The notes under the pieces were generated by a model. The model did no database searches and was not told where the DNA came from. It worked only from the letters and a program-made list of their open reading frames with translations. This document shows positions 53,850-63,153 of a DNA stretch of 64,000 nt, piece after piece; position 1 is the first letter of the stretch; every line of letters starts with the position of its first letter. Source of the stretch: Actinobacteria bacterium UBA6100 (lineage in GTDB: Bacteria > Actinomycetota > Coriobacteriia > Anaerosomatales > Anaerosomataceae); assembly GCA_002423585.1 (NCBI GenBank), contig DIWS01000009.1, positions 62,478-126,477 on the forward strand, in the 5' to 3' direction. The position numbers and the translations under genes are program-made.

Positions 53850-54737
53850 TTACTCGGAGGGCTTGAGCGACTCGTCGATGTACTTGATCTCCGCCTCGTC
53901 CCAGAGCTTCTGGACGTACTCGTTGAGCGCGAGCTGCGCCGAACTGCTCTCCAGGATGGAGCGCAGATCTGCAGGCGCATCCGCGATGGACTCACCTGCG
54001 GCGTACTCGTCGACCTTCTTGATGATGTGCCAGCCGTAATCGGACTGCACCGGGACGCTGATCTCGCCCACGCCGAGTGCATCCGCGGCATCCGCGAACT
54101 CGACCACGTACGCGTTGCTGGGGGACCAGCCGAGGCTGCCACCATCGACAGCGCTCGCGGTGTCGGTCGAGTTCGCCGAAGCGAGCGCCGCGAAGTCCGC
54201 GCCGTTCTGAAGCTGCGCGTAAAGATCCTTCGCGGACTCCTCGGTATCGACCAGGATGTGCGAGAGGAGCGAGTAGGTCTCCGACATCGTCGTGACCTCG
54301 AACTCCTCGACCGCCTTCTCGGTGAGGAACTCGCGCGCGATCTGGTCGCGGACGCTGATGCGAAGGTCCGCGACGGTCATCCCGTACGCTTCGAGTGTGG
54401 AGGCAAGGGTCGCCTCGTCCATCTCGCCCATCAGCGCGGTGATGCTCGCTTCGACCGACTCCTCGGAGAGGTCCGCACCGAGCTTCTCGGCCTCCTGGGT
54501 TATCAACTGCGACTCGATGAGCGTCTCAAGCAGCTGCTGCTTGTAGCTGAGCGCCGTCGCCTCGTCGAGGTCGCCGCCCATCTGGTTGAGGACCTGCTGA
54601 TACACGCGGTCGAAGTACTCCTGCGAGATGTCCTCACCGTTGACGGTGGCCACTGCCGCGACCTTATCGCAGCCGGCGACGGCGCCTATGAGCACCAGCG
54701 CCAGAACAAGAGCGATCATGCCTCGGAATCTACGCAC
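53850..54737 (-). CDS. SurA/PrsA-like peptidyl-prolyl isomerase lipoprotein
   Basis: 295 residues. Signal peptide with lipobox AVAGC (Cys about 23). SurA_N-like helices (VNGEDISQEYFDRVYQQVLN), then a parvulin PPIase domain: LSHILVDTEESAKDLYAQLQ, FAALASANSTDTASAVDGGS, LGVGEISVPVQSDYGWHIIK. It folds exported proteins outside the membrane. Lies 43 bases after mfd and 22 before mazG on the same strand. Confidence 0.93.
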   Translation of the reverse strand: MRRFRGMIALVLALVLIGAVAGCDKVAAVATVNGEDISQEYFDRVYQQVLNQMGGDLDEATALSYKQQLLETLIESQLITQEAEKLGADLSEESVEASITALMGEMDEATLASTLEAYGMTVADLRISVRDQIAREFLTEKAVEEFEVTTMSETYSLLSHILVDTEESAKDLYAQLQNGADFAALASANSTDTASAVDGGSLGWSPSNAYVVEFADAADALGVGEISVPVQSDYGWHIIKKVDEYAAGESIADAPADLRSILESSSAQLALNEYVQKLWDEAEIKYIDESLKPSE

Positions 54738-54780
54738 AAGAACAACCTTTCACTCGGGTATCTCCCGGACTCACGCCGGG

Positions 54781-57700
54781 TCATCGGACTCCGCCGAGTA
54801 TAGCACCGAGCGCACGCAGAGCCGTGGCTGCGGGGCCCTCTCCGGCGGATTGCACAAAATGAACAGAACTCGTGCGCGAGACGTACACGGCGCCCTCCGG
54901 CGCGAGCTTGCCCTGCTGCTCGGGAGTGAGCTTCACCGGCGAGATGTTGAGGCGGTGACGGGCCAGTGAGATCGTGCCGACACCGAGCTCGGCGGCGAGC
55001 ACCTTGATGCGCGCGATGGCCAACAACTCGCGGGCCGGGAGTGGCGGCGCGCCGAACCGGGCATCCAGATCGGCGGCGATCGTCTCGAGCGCTTCGGGGC
55101 TCGAGACCGCCGCGATCCGCCGGTACATGAGAACCCGCTCGTCCACCTCGGGCACGTACTCCTCGGGAAGGAACGCTGCCACCGGCAGATCGACGCGCAC
55201 CTCGGGATGCGCCGGCAGCGGCTCGCCACGCACTTCGGAGACCGCTTCGCGAAGCATCTGGGCGTAGAGATCGAAACCGACCGCGCTCACGCTGCCGCTC
55301 TGCTCGGCACCGAGGAGCGAGCCCGCGCCGCGGATCTCCAGGTCGCGCATGGCGACCCGCATGCCGCTGCCGAGCTCGGCGTGCTCCTGGATGGCCGTGA
55401 GCCGCTCGTAGGCCTGGTCGGTGAGCGACGCGCCCCGCGGAAAGAGGAAGTACGCGTACGCCTTGACGTGCGAGCGGCCGACCCGGCCCTTGAGCTGGTA
55501 GAGCTGCGCCAGGCCGAGGCGGTGACTGTCATCGATGATGAGCGTGTTGGTGTGCGGGTTGTCGATGCCCGACTCGACGATCGTGGTGGCCACGAGCACG
55601 TCGATACGGCCCGCGGCGAAACCCTCCATCACCCGCTCGAGCTGGTGCTCGGACATCTGGCCGTGGCCGACGCCGATGCGGGCCTCCGGAACCGCCGCCT
55701 GCACACGCTCCACCACGCGCTCGATGCCGCGCACGCGGTTGGAGATGTAGTAGACCTGGCCGCCGCGCTCGAGCTCGTGGCGTATGGCGCCCGAGATCAC
55801 ATCCTCGTCGAACTCGCCCACATGCACCTTCACCGGGAAGCGGTCCGCCGGAGGCGTGTCGATGACCGAGAAGTCGCGCACGCCCGAGAGCGACATCTGT
55901 AGTGTGCGGGGGATCGGTGTGGCGGTGAGCGTGAGCACGTCCACCTGCTCGCGCAGGTTCTTGAGGTGCTCCTTGTGTTCCACCCCGAAGCGCTGCTCCT
56001 CGTCCACGACCACGAGTCCGAGGTCCTTCGGCAGTACGTCTTTGGAGAGCAGGCGATGCGTACCGATGAGGATGTCCACCGTGCCGTTGGCGAAGCCCTC
56101 AAGCGCCGTTGCCTGCTGCGCCCTGCTCCGGAAGCGCGAGAGCACCTCGACGCGCACCGGGTACGACTCGAACCGCTCGGAGAACGTGGTGAAGTGCTGT
56201 TGCGCGAGGATGGTCGTGGGGCAGAGCACCATCACCTGCTTGCTGCTCTGGGTCGCCTTGAACGCCGCACGGATGGCCACCTCGGTCTTACCGTAGCCCA
56301 CGTCACCGCACACGAGCCGGTCCATGGGGCGGTCGCTTTCCATGTCGGCCTTCACGTCCTCGATGGCGGCGATCTGGTCCGGCGTCTCCTCGAACGGGAA
56401 CGCCGCCTCCATCTCGCGCTGCCAGGGCGTGTCGGGCGCATACTCGAAACCGCTCACGGCCGCCCGGCGCGCGTACAGGTCCACCAGGTCGAACGCGAGC
56501 TTGCGCGCGGCCTTGCGCGCCTTGCCGGTGGCCTTGGACCAGTCCGCCGTGTTGAGGCGCGTGACCCGGGGGGATGTGCTTTCCGGCCCCACGTACCGGG
56601 TGACGCGGTCGAGTTGCTCGACCGGCACGTACAGCTTATCGCCCTTCGCGTACTCGAGCAGCAGGTAGTCTCGCTCACTGCCGAGCGCGCTCTGCCTGAC
56701 GATGTCGCGGAAAAGCGCGATGCCGTGGACCTCGTGGACCACGTAGTCGCCCGGCGCGAAGGCGAAGGTGAGCTTGGTGGGGTCGGCCGCCTGCCTGCGC
56801 CGCTCGGCGGCGCGCGGGAAGACGTCGTCGATGGAGATCACCGCAAGATGCGCTGCCGGCAGCACGTAGCCGGCGGGGACATCGGCCACCGCGAGGGTGA
56901 CGAGTCCGGGCTCGAGCGTGGTCGCACCGGGCGCCAATGCATCGACCGACATGCCGGCGTCAACCAGCGCGCGGGAAAGGCGGTCCCGGCCCTGACGATC
57001 CCGGACGGTGGCGACCACCCGGTAGCCGGTGTCGAGCAGCGCGCGAAGACCCGCAGCGAACGTCTCCTCGCGCCCGCTCACCTCGGGACGACGGGCCGCG
57101 ACCTCACCGTCGGCCGCGCCACCGGCGCGGAGCATCGACAGGAAGGTGAGCCGCTGCCGTCCGCCGAGGTCGATCTCGGCGGGCTTGAAGTACAGCCCGT
57201 CGAGCGTGCGCGCCACCGAGTCCGCACGCGACTCGAGCTCGCCACGGCCGCGAACGAGATCGTCGAAGATCGCGCGCGGCTCGGCCACGACGATGAGAGC
57301 CCCGGGGGCGATGTAGTCGAGCACGGAGGCCTGCGCGCGGTAGAAGTGCGGCAGGTACTGCTCGATCCCGTTGAAGGTCACGCCCTGCTCGATGAGCTCG
57401 AGGTCACGGGCGAGATCGTCGTTCTCGCGCGCCGCCTGGCCGAGTGCGCGCCGCGCACCCTGACCCGCGCGGGTGCCGGGCGCCACTTCGCGGCATGGGT
57501 AGATCTCGGTGGGACCGGCGTCGCCGATGTGCTGCTGCGTGGAGGGCAGATACCGCCACAGCGACTCCACCTCGTCGCCGAAGAACTCGGCCCGCACGGG
57601 GTACTGCGCGTCGGCGCCGAACACATCGAGCGTGCCGCCGCGCACGGCGAACTGCCCGCGATCCTCGGCGGCGTCCACACGCTCGTAGCCCATACGCGCA

Positions 57701-58176
57701 AGCCGTGCCGCGAGCTCGGTCAGATCGAACACCGAGCCGATCTCGAGCACCACCGGGTCGAAGACGTGCGATCCCTGTGGCGGAAGCACGCGCAGGAGCG
57801 ACCGGGCACCCGCCACCACCACGACGGAGCGGCCCTTGTCGAGCGAGTGCAACGCCCGGGCTCGGGCGCCCACTACCTCCAGATCGGGCGCGGTGCGGTC
57901 CCAGGGCAGCTCGGTACGCTCGGGGAAGTGCAGCACCCGCTCGTGGCCGATGTAGGCCCCGAGCTGCCGGGCGAACCGGCCGGCGGCATCCGCCCCGGGC
58001 AACACCACGAGCACGGGCTTGGTGCGCGCCGATGCCACCACGCCGGTGAGCGCGGGCCGAACCAGACCGGGCGTGGCGATCGTCACGTCCTCACCTTCGG
58101 CGAGGCGCTCGAGAGCGCGCGAAAGCGCCGGGTCTGCGGCGATGAGCGGGCGGATCGCAGCGAACAAGTCGGTCAC
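54781..58176 (-). CDS. mfd: Transcription-repair coupling factor Mfd
   Basis: 1,131 residues from GTG 58176 (GTG 58185 possible). UvrB-like N-terminal domains (PERTELPWDRTAPDLEVVGA), RNA-polymerase-interaction domain (YLLLEYAKGDKLYVPVEQLD), translocase with GDVGYGKTEVAIRAAFKA (Walker A), VVDEEQRFGVEHKEHLK (DEEQ), TATPIPRTLQM, and VGRSHVKAYAYFLFP, then the C-terminal UvrA-binding domain. Mfd removes stalled RNA polymerase and recruits excision repair. Confidence 0.96.
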   Translation of the reverse strand: MTDLFAAIRPLIAADPALSRALERLAEGEDVTIATPGLVRPALTGVVASARTKPVLVVLPGADAAGRFARQLGAYIGHERVLHFPERTELPWDRTAPDLEVVGARARALHSLDKGRSVVVVAGARSLLRVLPPQGSHVFDPVVLEIGSVFDLTELAARLARMGYERVDAAEDRGQFAVRGGTLDVFGADAQYPVRAEFFGDEVESLWRYLPSTQQHIGDAGPTEIYPCREVAPGTRAGQGARRALGQAARENDDLARDLELIEQGVTFNGIEQYLPHFYRAQASVLDYIAPGALIVVAEPRAIFDDLVRGRGELESRADSVARTLDGLYFKPAEIDLGGRQRLTFLSMLRAGGAADGEVAARRPEVSGREETFAAGLRALLDTGYRVVATVRDRQGRDRLSRALVDAGMSVDALAPGATTLEPGLVTLAVADVPAGYVLPAAHLAVISIDDVFPRAAERRRQAADPTKLTFAFAPGDYVVHEVHGIALFRDIVRQSALGSERDYLLLEYAKGDKLYVPVEQLDRVTRYVGPESTSPRVTRLNTADWSKATGKARKAARKLAFDLVDLYARRAAVSGFEYAPDTPWQREMEAAFPFEETPDQIAAIEDVKADMESDRPMDRLVCGDVGYGKTEVAIRAAFKATQSSKQVMVLCPTTILAQQHFTTFSERFESYPVRVEVLSRFRSRAQQATALEGFANGTVDILIGTHRLLSKDVLPKDLGLVVVDEEQRFGVEHKEHLKNLREQVDVLTLTATPIPRTLQMSLSGVRDFSVIDTPPADRFPVKVHVGEFDEDVISGAIRHELERGGQVYYISNRVRGIERVVERVQAAVPEARIGVGHGQMSEHQLERVMEGFAAGRIDVLVATTIVESGIDNPHTNTLIIDDSHRLGLAQLYQLKGRVGRSHVKAYAYFLFPRGASLTDQAYERLTAIQEHAELGSGMRVAMRDLEIRGAGSLLGAEQSGSVSAVGFDLYAQMLREAVSEVRGEPLPAHPEVRVDLPVAAFLPEEYVPEVDERVLMYRRIAAVSSPEALETIAADLDARFGAPPLPARELLAIARIKVLAAELGVGTISLARHRLNISPVKLTPEQQGKLAPEGAVYVSRTSSVHFVQSAGEGPAATALRALGAILGGVR

Positions 58177-58328
58177 GGGCAGCACGTCCCTAATCTCACG
58201 ACAGCACGAATGGCCCGCATCCGGCATCCCGGCGCGAGCAACGGTTGCGAGTGTATGGCCCCGGGGGAAACGGGTCAAACCGGACCCGGCTCGGGTAGGA
58301 TTGACGCATCTGCGAGGCAGGAGGAGAC

Positions 58329-58985
58329 ATGACCGACCAGGAGCACGCCGCCCTGATCGACGCACGGCTCAGGGAGCTCTATCCAACGGCCTCGATCGCG
58401 CTCGGCTACGAGACCGACTTCCAGCTGCTCGTGGCGGTCATCTTATCGGCGCAGACCACGGACGTGGGCGTGAACAAGGTGACCCCGGTGCTGTTCAAGC
58501 GCTTCCCCACGCCTGAAGCGCTCGCCGCCGCGGATCCGGCCGAGGTGGAGGAGATCGTCCATCCCACCGGCTTCTTCAGGAACAAGACGAAGAACATCAT
58601 GGGTGCCGCGACACGGATCGTCGCCGAATACGGCGGCCGCGTCCCGGACACCATGGAAGACCTGCTCACACTCCCCGGCGTGGCGCGCAAGACCGCGAAC
58701 ATCGTGCTCTTCAACGCCTTCGGCAAGGCCGAAGGGGTCGCGGTGGACACGCACGTCTTCCGACTCGCACACCGGCTCGGCTATTCGGCGGAGAAGGACA
58801 CCGACAAGGTTGAGCGCGACCTGATGGCGCTCTTCCCGCGCGAGGAGTGGGGGGCGCTCACCTACCGGCTCATCGAGCACGGGCGGGCAGTGTGCGACGC
58901 CAAGCGGCCGATCTGCGGCCAGTGCACGCTCGCCGACCTCTGCCCGAGCGCGTTCACGGTGAAGGGTTGGCGCGAGAGCGCCTAG
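58329..58985 (+). CDS. nth: Endonuclease III
   Basis: 218 residues. The helix-hairpin-helix LPGVARKTANIVL carries the catalytic Lys; Asp is in GVAVDTHVFRLAHRLG; the [4Fe-4S] cluster is C-x6-C-x2-C-x5-C (VCDAKRPICGQCTLADLC). It removes oxidised pyrimidines from DNA. ATG 58329 follows GGAGGAG. The 3' end overlaps the convergent DUF554 gene by 4 bases. Confidence 0.97.
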   Translation: MTDQEHAALIDARLRELYPTASIALGYETDFQLLVAVILSAQTTDVGVNKVTPVLFKRFPTPEALAAADPAEVEEIVHPTGFFRNKTKNIMGAATRIVAEYGGRVPDTMEDLLTLPGVARKTANIVLFNAFGKAEGVAVDTHVFRLAHRLGYSAEKDTDKVERDLMALFPREEWGALTYRLIEHGRAVCDAKRPICGQCTLADLCPSAFTVKGWRESA

Positions 58986-59737
58986 CCCCAGAGGAGCGCG
59001 AACGCCGCGGCCAGGAACACCGCGGGCAGCATGTTGCCCACGGGCAACCGCTTGATCTGAGCGAGGTCGAGCCCGATCGCGAGGATGAGGGCGCCACCGA
59101 CGGCCTCGATCGCCGCGATCACCGCGGGCGTGATGAACGGTTCGATCGCACTCGCGCCCAGCGCTATCCCACCCTGCAGCGCGAAGATCGGGATCACCGA
59201 GAGCCCGACGCCCACGCCGAGCGTGGTGGCGAGCGCGATGGACGCGATGCCGTCGAGCAGCGCCTTCAGGAACAGCAGCGACGGGTCGCCCAGACCGTCT
59301 TGCAGCGAGCCGAGCACCGTCATCGCACCCACGCAGAACAGCAGGCTCGCGGTGACGAACCCCTCCACCAGCGTGTGACCCTTCTCACCCGGCTGGTCCG
59401 CTTTGCCGGGGCTGAGCATCGGCGCCTTGTACGCCTTGTCCTGAAGCCACATGCCGAACCGCTCCAGCCGGTACTCGATCCTCATGGCCTCGCCCATGAG
59501 CGAGCCCACCGCCAGTGCACCGACGAGCACGAGCGCGGAGTAGTCGCCCAGATGCGTGTCGGCCAGATCGCCCAGTCCCGAGAGTGCCATCGACGCGCCG
59601 ATCACGATGACGGCCAAGCCGATCGCCGAGAAGGCGATAGTGCGGAAGCGCTCGCTGATAAGGCGACCGAAGAGCAGGCCGATGGCCGTGCCGACCAGCA
59701 CCGCCACGATGTTCACGATCACGCCGATGCCGGGCAT
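58982..59737 (-). CDS. DUF554 membrane protein (YqgA-like)
   Basis: 251 residues from ATG 59737. About six hydrophobic segments (VIVNIVAVLVGTAIGLLFG, IAFSAIGLAVIVIGASMAL, YSALVLVGALAVGSLMGE, FVTASLLFCVGAMTVLGSLQ, AIEAVGGALILAIGLDL and others). SLLFCVGAMTVLGSLQDGL is the family core. Role unknown, possibly transport. One base after the NYN gene. Confidence 0.92.
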   Translation of the reverse strand: MPGIGVIVNIVAVLVGTAIGLLFGRLISERFRTIAFSAIGLAVIVIGASMALSGLGDLADTHLGDYSALVLVGALAVGSLMGEAMRIEYRLERFGMWLQDKAYKAPMLSPGKADQPGEKGHTLVEGFVTASLLFCVGAMTVLGSLQDGLGDPSLLFLKALLDGIASIALATTLGVGVGLSVIPIFALQGGIALGASAIEPFITPAVIAAIEAVGGALILAIGLDLAQIKRLPVGNMLPAVFLAAAFALLWG

Positions 59738-59738
59738 C

Positions 59739-60203
59739 TCACTCCTCGCCGTCGAGCCAGAGCTTCTTGAGCTCCTCGGTGACCTTGTTCGCGCCCCTGG
59801 GTAGTCCGACGCTGCCGGCCGGATAGCGGGCACCGCGCTTGGAGGCGCGCCCCTCGAAGCACACCTCGGCGCCGAGCACGTGCGCGCCCTCGCCACCCGC
59901 GCGTATGGCAAGCCCCGTGTCCGAGGTCACCACAGTGGAGGCGTCGCCGAGGGCCAGGCGGGTGATCATATCGTCCGCCGATTCGAAGCGGGAGAACCGC
60001 ACCTCCACCGCGCCGCGCCGAAAGGTACCCACGCCCGCATCGGGCACGCCGTCGAAGACCACGGTGATCGGCCCCGCTCCCAGCAGCCCCTCACCGCGCG
60101 TGGCCAGGCGCGCGATCAGCGCCTCACGCTGCTGCTCGAGGCTGAGCCGCGAGGTCGCGGGGTCGCGCTTGGTCACGTTATAGCCGTCCACGAGATATCG
60201 CAT
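59739..60203 (-). CDS. NYN-domain RNase-like protein (YacP type)
   Basis: 154 residues. PIN-like NYN fold: MRYLVDGYNVTKRDPATS (Asp6), ITVVFDGVPDAGVG (Asp), FSRFESADDMITRLAL (paired Asp) and STVVTSDTGLAI (Asp). YacP relatives process RNA; a nuclease role is inferred from the intact acidic set. The C-terminus LPRGANKVTEELKKLWLD is basic. Confidence 0.85.
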   Translation of the reverse strand: MRYLVDGYNVTKRDPATSRLSLEQQREALIARLATRGEGLLGAGPITVVFDGVPDAGVGTFRRGAVEVRFSRFESADDMITRLALGDASTVVTSDTGLAIRAGGEGAHVLGAEVCFEGRASKRGARYPAGSVGLPRGANKVTEELKKLWLDGEE

Positions 60204-60308
60204 GCGGCCATGCTACCCGAACGCCGTTCGCGATGGCAGTGCGGGCCCGTGATGGACGCGCCAGGCACTGCGGTACATACAAGATGTCGGACGAACCGAG
60301 GAGGAACG

Positions 60309-60776
60309 ATGCCTGATCCCGTCATTCCCGAGGTCGGCCAGAGCGCACCGCCGATCGAGGCCGCCGCCACCGGTGGCGCGCCGTTCAGTCTGGCCGAGCA
60401 GATCGGCAGATGGGTCGCCGTCTATTTCTATCCACGGGCCAACACCCCCGGTTGAACCCATGAGGCCAAGGACTTCCAGGAGCACGCCGCTGAGCTGGAG
60501 TCCTTGAACGCCCTGGTCGTGGGCGTGAGCGCGGACAAGCCCGAGGTACAGCAGCGCTTCATCGACAAGTTCGAGTTGACCTTCCCGATGATCTCGGACA
60601 CCGGCAAGTCGATCATCGACGCGTACGGCGCGCGCGAGGTTCTCGGGGTGACGGCCAAGCGCAAGACGTTCCTTATCGGACCCGATGGCCGCATCGCGCA
60701 CGTCTGGCCGAAGGTGAAGGTCGAGGGCCATGCCGACGAAGTGGTCGCGATGATCAGGAAGCTGGCGCAGGCGTAA
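60309..60776 (+). CDS. bcp: Bcp/AhpC-TSA peroxiredoxin with selenocysteine at the active site
   Basis: 155 residues if UGA at 60453-60455 is read as Sec49. Flanks on both sides are one Bcp-type peroxiredoxin in one frame: VAVYFYPRANTPG-U-THEAKDFQ, replacing the usual TPGCT peroxidatic Cys. Downstream: LVVGVSADKPEVQQRFIDKF, FPMISDTGKSIIDAYG, KTFLIGPDGRIAHVW. The common resolving Cys four to five residues on is Lys, so reduction must use another thiol. ATG 60309 follows GAGGAGGAA. A likely SECIS lies at 60468-60505. Confidence 0.93.
60468..60505 (+). promoter_or_regulatory. SECIS hairpin candidate in the peroxiredoxin gene
   Basis: AAGGACTTCCAG (60468-60479) pairs with CTGGAGTCCTT (60495-60505) over 11 base pairs with one bulged U. 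The loop begins 25 bases after the UGA, inside the range known for bacterial SECIS elements. AGC/GCT could pair within the loop. Confidence 0.65.
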
Positions 60777-60798
60777 CGGGGTCGGACCCTGCCCGGAC

Positions 60799-62061
60799 CT
60801 AGTCCGATCGACCGCCGACGCACTTCATGAAGGCCTCGACCACCGCGGGGTCGAACTGTGTGCCCGCACAGCGTTCGACTTCCGCGATCGCGGACTCGCG
60901 CCGCACAGGCGCGCGATACGGGCGCTCGCTCACCATCGCATCGAACGCATCGGCGACCGCGAGCACGCGCGCCAGCAGCGGGATGTTCTCGCCGGTCACG
61001 CCGTCCGGGTAGCCCCCGCCGTCCCACCGCTCGTGGTGGTGCCGGACGACCGGCACGATATCCGCGAGGAACGGGATCGTCTCGAGGATGCGCGCTCCCA
61101 CCTCGGAGTGCTCCTTCACGCGATCGAACTCCTCCGCGGTGAGCGAGCCCTGCTTGAGCAGCAGCGCCTCGGGCACGCCGATCTTGCCCACGTCGTGCAG
61201 CAGCGCCGCGCGCTCCAGCGTCCCGAGCTGCCCCCTGCTCAGGCCGAGTGACTTGCCGATGCGGTGGGCGACCTCGGTCGTGCCGAGCGAGTGTCGCGCG
61301 GTGTAACGATCACGCGCATCCACGGTGGCGGACAGCGACTGCAGTACGCCGAGCGACTGCGCCTCGATGTCGAGAAGCGATGACTGGAGGCGGTCGTTGA
61401 GCGACTGGACACGCCGGTCGCTCTCGGCCAGTTCGCGCAGGGCACGGATGCCGATGAAGGCGATGGTGCCGATGGTCACCACGGCGCCGAGCCCCACCGC
61501 GAACCAGATGAGGAGTTGGGATTCGTGGACCGAGTCCGAGATCGGCGCGAACGGCTTGAGGCTCTCGGCCACTGCGATGACCGGGCCGTCGCCTCCCCGA
61601 CGCACCGGAGCCAGCACGCGGAGTGCGTTCTCGTCCGGGCGTGCGAGCAACGGATCGTCATGAGGGTTCGCGGCGGCGACCACGACCTCGCCCGACATGG
61701 CATCGTCAAGGCCCTCCACGGTCAGTCGCTCTCCCACTTCAGCAGGCTCCGTCGAGTACAGCACGGTGCCGTCAGGACCGAGCAGACGATAGCCATACAG
61801 GAGGCCGCCTTCGCGCCGCTGCTCGAGCGCGTGGTCCAACTGAGCGCAGTCGGCACCTTCGGGGCCGTCGGCCGCGAGGAGTTCGTCGAGGCAGAGCGTC
61901 GCGAGCGATGAGGCGCCGGTCGCAACAGTCTCGGCGTTGCCCCGGATGATCACTTCGCGCATGTGTCGGGCGATGACCACGCCCGCGCCCAGTGCACTCA
62001 CCACGATGAGAGCGATGGCGGCCGACACAAGGACGGCGATTGTGTGTCTCGACCGGTTCAT
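60799..62061 (-). CDS. HD-GYP cyclic-di-GMP phosphodiesterase with extracytoplasmic sensor
   Basis: 420 residues. TM1 (about 8-30), a periplasmic sensor of about 140 residues (GYRLLGPDGTVLYSTEPAEV), TM2 (about 180-203), a short coiled coil, then HD-GYP: RHSLGTTEVAHRIGKSLGLS, ALLHDVGKIGVPEALLLKQG (HD), HHERWDGGGYPDGVTGENIP (GYP, reads GGYPDG) and ADAFDAMVSERPYR. Key His/Asp are present, so it should hydrolyse cyclic-di-GMP. The degenerate EAL protein at 42185 may be a receptor in the same network. Confidence 0.94.
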   Translation of the reverse strand: MNRSRHTIAVLVSAAIALIVVSALGAGVVIARHMREVIIRGNAETVATGASSLATLCLDELLAADGPEGADCAQLDHALEQRREGGLLYGYRLLGPDGTVLYSTEPAEVGERLTVEGLDDAMSGEVVVAAANPHDDPLLARPDENALRVLAPVRRGGDGPVIAVAESLKPFAPISDSVHESQLLIWFAVGLGAVVTIGTIAFIGIRALRELAESDRRVQSLNDRLQSSLLDIEAQSLGVLQSLSATVDARDRYTARHSLGTTEVAHRIGKSLGLSRGQLGTLERAALLHDVGKIGVPEALLLKQGSLTAEEFDRVKEHSEVGARILETIPFLADIVPVVRHHHERWDGGGYPDGVTGENIPLLARVLAVADAFDAMVSERPYRAPVRRESAIAEVERCAGTQFDPAVVEAFMKCVGGRSD

Positions 62062-62112
62062 CGTATTTCGGCCCCCGCCTTGAGATGTGCTGACCCGTCA
62101 CTCGTCCGGATG

Positions 62113-63153
62113 CTACCCGAGAGTCGCTCCGCATGCACGCGCGATCCCCTCGGCGAAGCGGTCGACGTCCGCGGAGGTCGTGTCCCAGCTCGTGACCCAG
62201 CGCACTTCATCGGCGCGCTCGTCCCAGGTGTAGAAGTCGAACTCGGCTGCGAGCGCGGCGATCGAATCGTGCGGCAGCACGGCGAAGACCTCGTTGGCCT
62301 CGACGGGCTGGGTGATCCGCACTCCCGGCACGCCACCAACGGCATCCGCAAGGCGTGCAGCCATCGCATTGGCGTTCGCCGCGTTCTCGCGCCAAAGGTC
62401 GCCCTCGAGCAGTGCGATGAACTGAGCACTCACATACCGCATCTTCGATGCGAGTTGGGCGCTCTGCTTCCGCAGGTACTTGAAGTCCGCGACACACGCC
62501 GGGTCGAGGAGGACCACGCACTCGGCGAGCACCGCGCCGTTCTTCGTCGCGCCGAAGGACACCACGTCAGCTCCGGCACACGCTTCACCGAGCGAACAGC
62601 CGAGCGCTGCCGCCGCGTTGGAGAGTCGCGCTCCGTCCACGTGGACCCGCAGGCCGTGTGCGCGCGCAGTCGCCATGACCGCCGCGAGTTCATCGGGCCG
62701 GTAGACGGTGCCGTACTCCGTCGACTGCGTGATGGAGACGACCCCCGGCTGCACCGCGTGCTCGAAGCCGACGCCGGAGATCGCGCTGTCGATGAGCGCG
62801 GGCGTGAGCTTGCCGTCGGGCGTCGGCACGGCGAGCAGCTTGCTGCCGGTGAAGAACTCGGGTGCCCCGCACTCGTCGCAGTTGATGTGCGCGGTGGCCG
62901 GACAGATCACCCCTTCGAACGAGCGTCTGAGCGCCTGAAGCGACGTGACATTGGCCCCGGTCCCGTTGAAGACGAAATACGGCTCGGCCACCTCGCCGAA
63001 GTGCTTCCGCACGAGTTCCCGGGCGCGCGCGGTCCACGGGTCATCCCCGTACGCGTGCGTGTGCCCGTGATTGGCTTCGATCATCGCGTCGAGGACCGCG
63101 GGGTGCGCTCCCGATGCGTTGTCGCTCGCAAACCCGCGCTCGTGTGACGTCAC
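62113..63153 (-). CDS. Threonine aldolase-like PLP enzyme
   Basis: 346 residues from GTG 63153. Motifs: FASDNASGAHPAVLDAM, YFVFNGTGANVTSLQALR, HINCDECGAPEFFTGSKLLA, LRVHVDGARLSNAAAAL (Asp of the PLP site) and VVSFGATKNGAVLAECVVLL (PLP Lys in TKNG). The fold-type I low-specificity aldolase cleaves L-threonine or allo-threonine to glycine and acetaldehyde. Start overlaps the stop of the gene before it. Confidence 0.93.
   Translation of the reverse strand: MTSHERGFASDNASGAHPAVLDAMIEANHGHTHAYGDDPWTARARELVRKHFGEVAEPYFVFNGTGANVTSLQALRRSFEGVICPATAHINCDECGAPEFFTGSKLLAVPTPDGKLTPALIDSAISGVGFEHAVQPGVVSITQSTEYGTVYRPDELAAVMATARAHGLRVHVDGARLSNAAAALGCSLGEACAGADVVSFGATKNGAVLAECVVLLDPACVADFKYLRKQSAQLASKMRYVSAQFIALLEGDLWRENAANANAMAARLADAVGGVPGVRITQPVEANEVFAVLPHDSIAALAAEFDFYTWDERADEVRWVTSWDTTSADVDRFAEGIARACGATLG

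Noticed and set aside
60309..60776. Peroxiredoxin as a pseudogene with a nonsense mutation
   Set aside because: The TGA is exactly at the peroxidatic Cys codon, the frame is intact on both sides, a SECIS-like hairpin follows, and selA, selB, selD and tRNA-Sec are all nearby.
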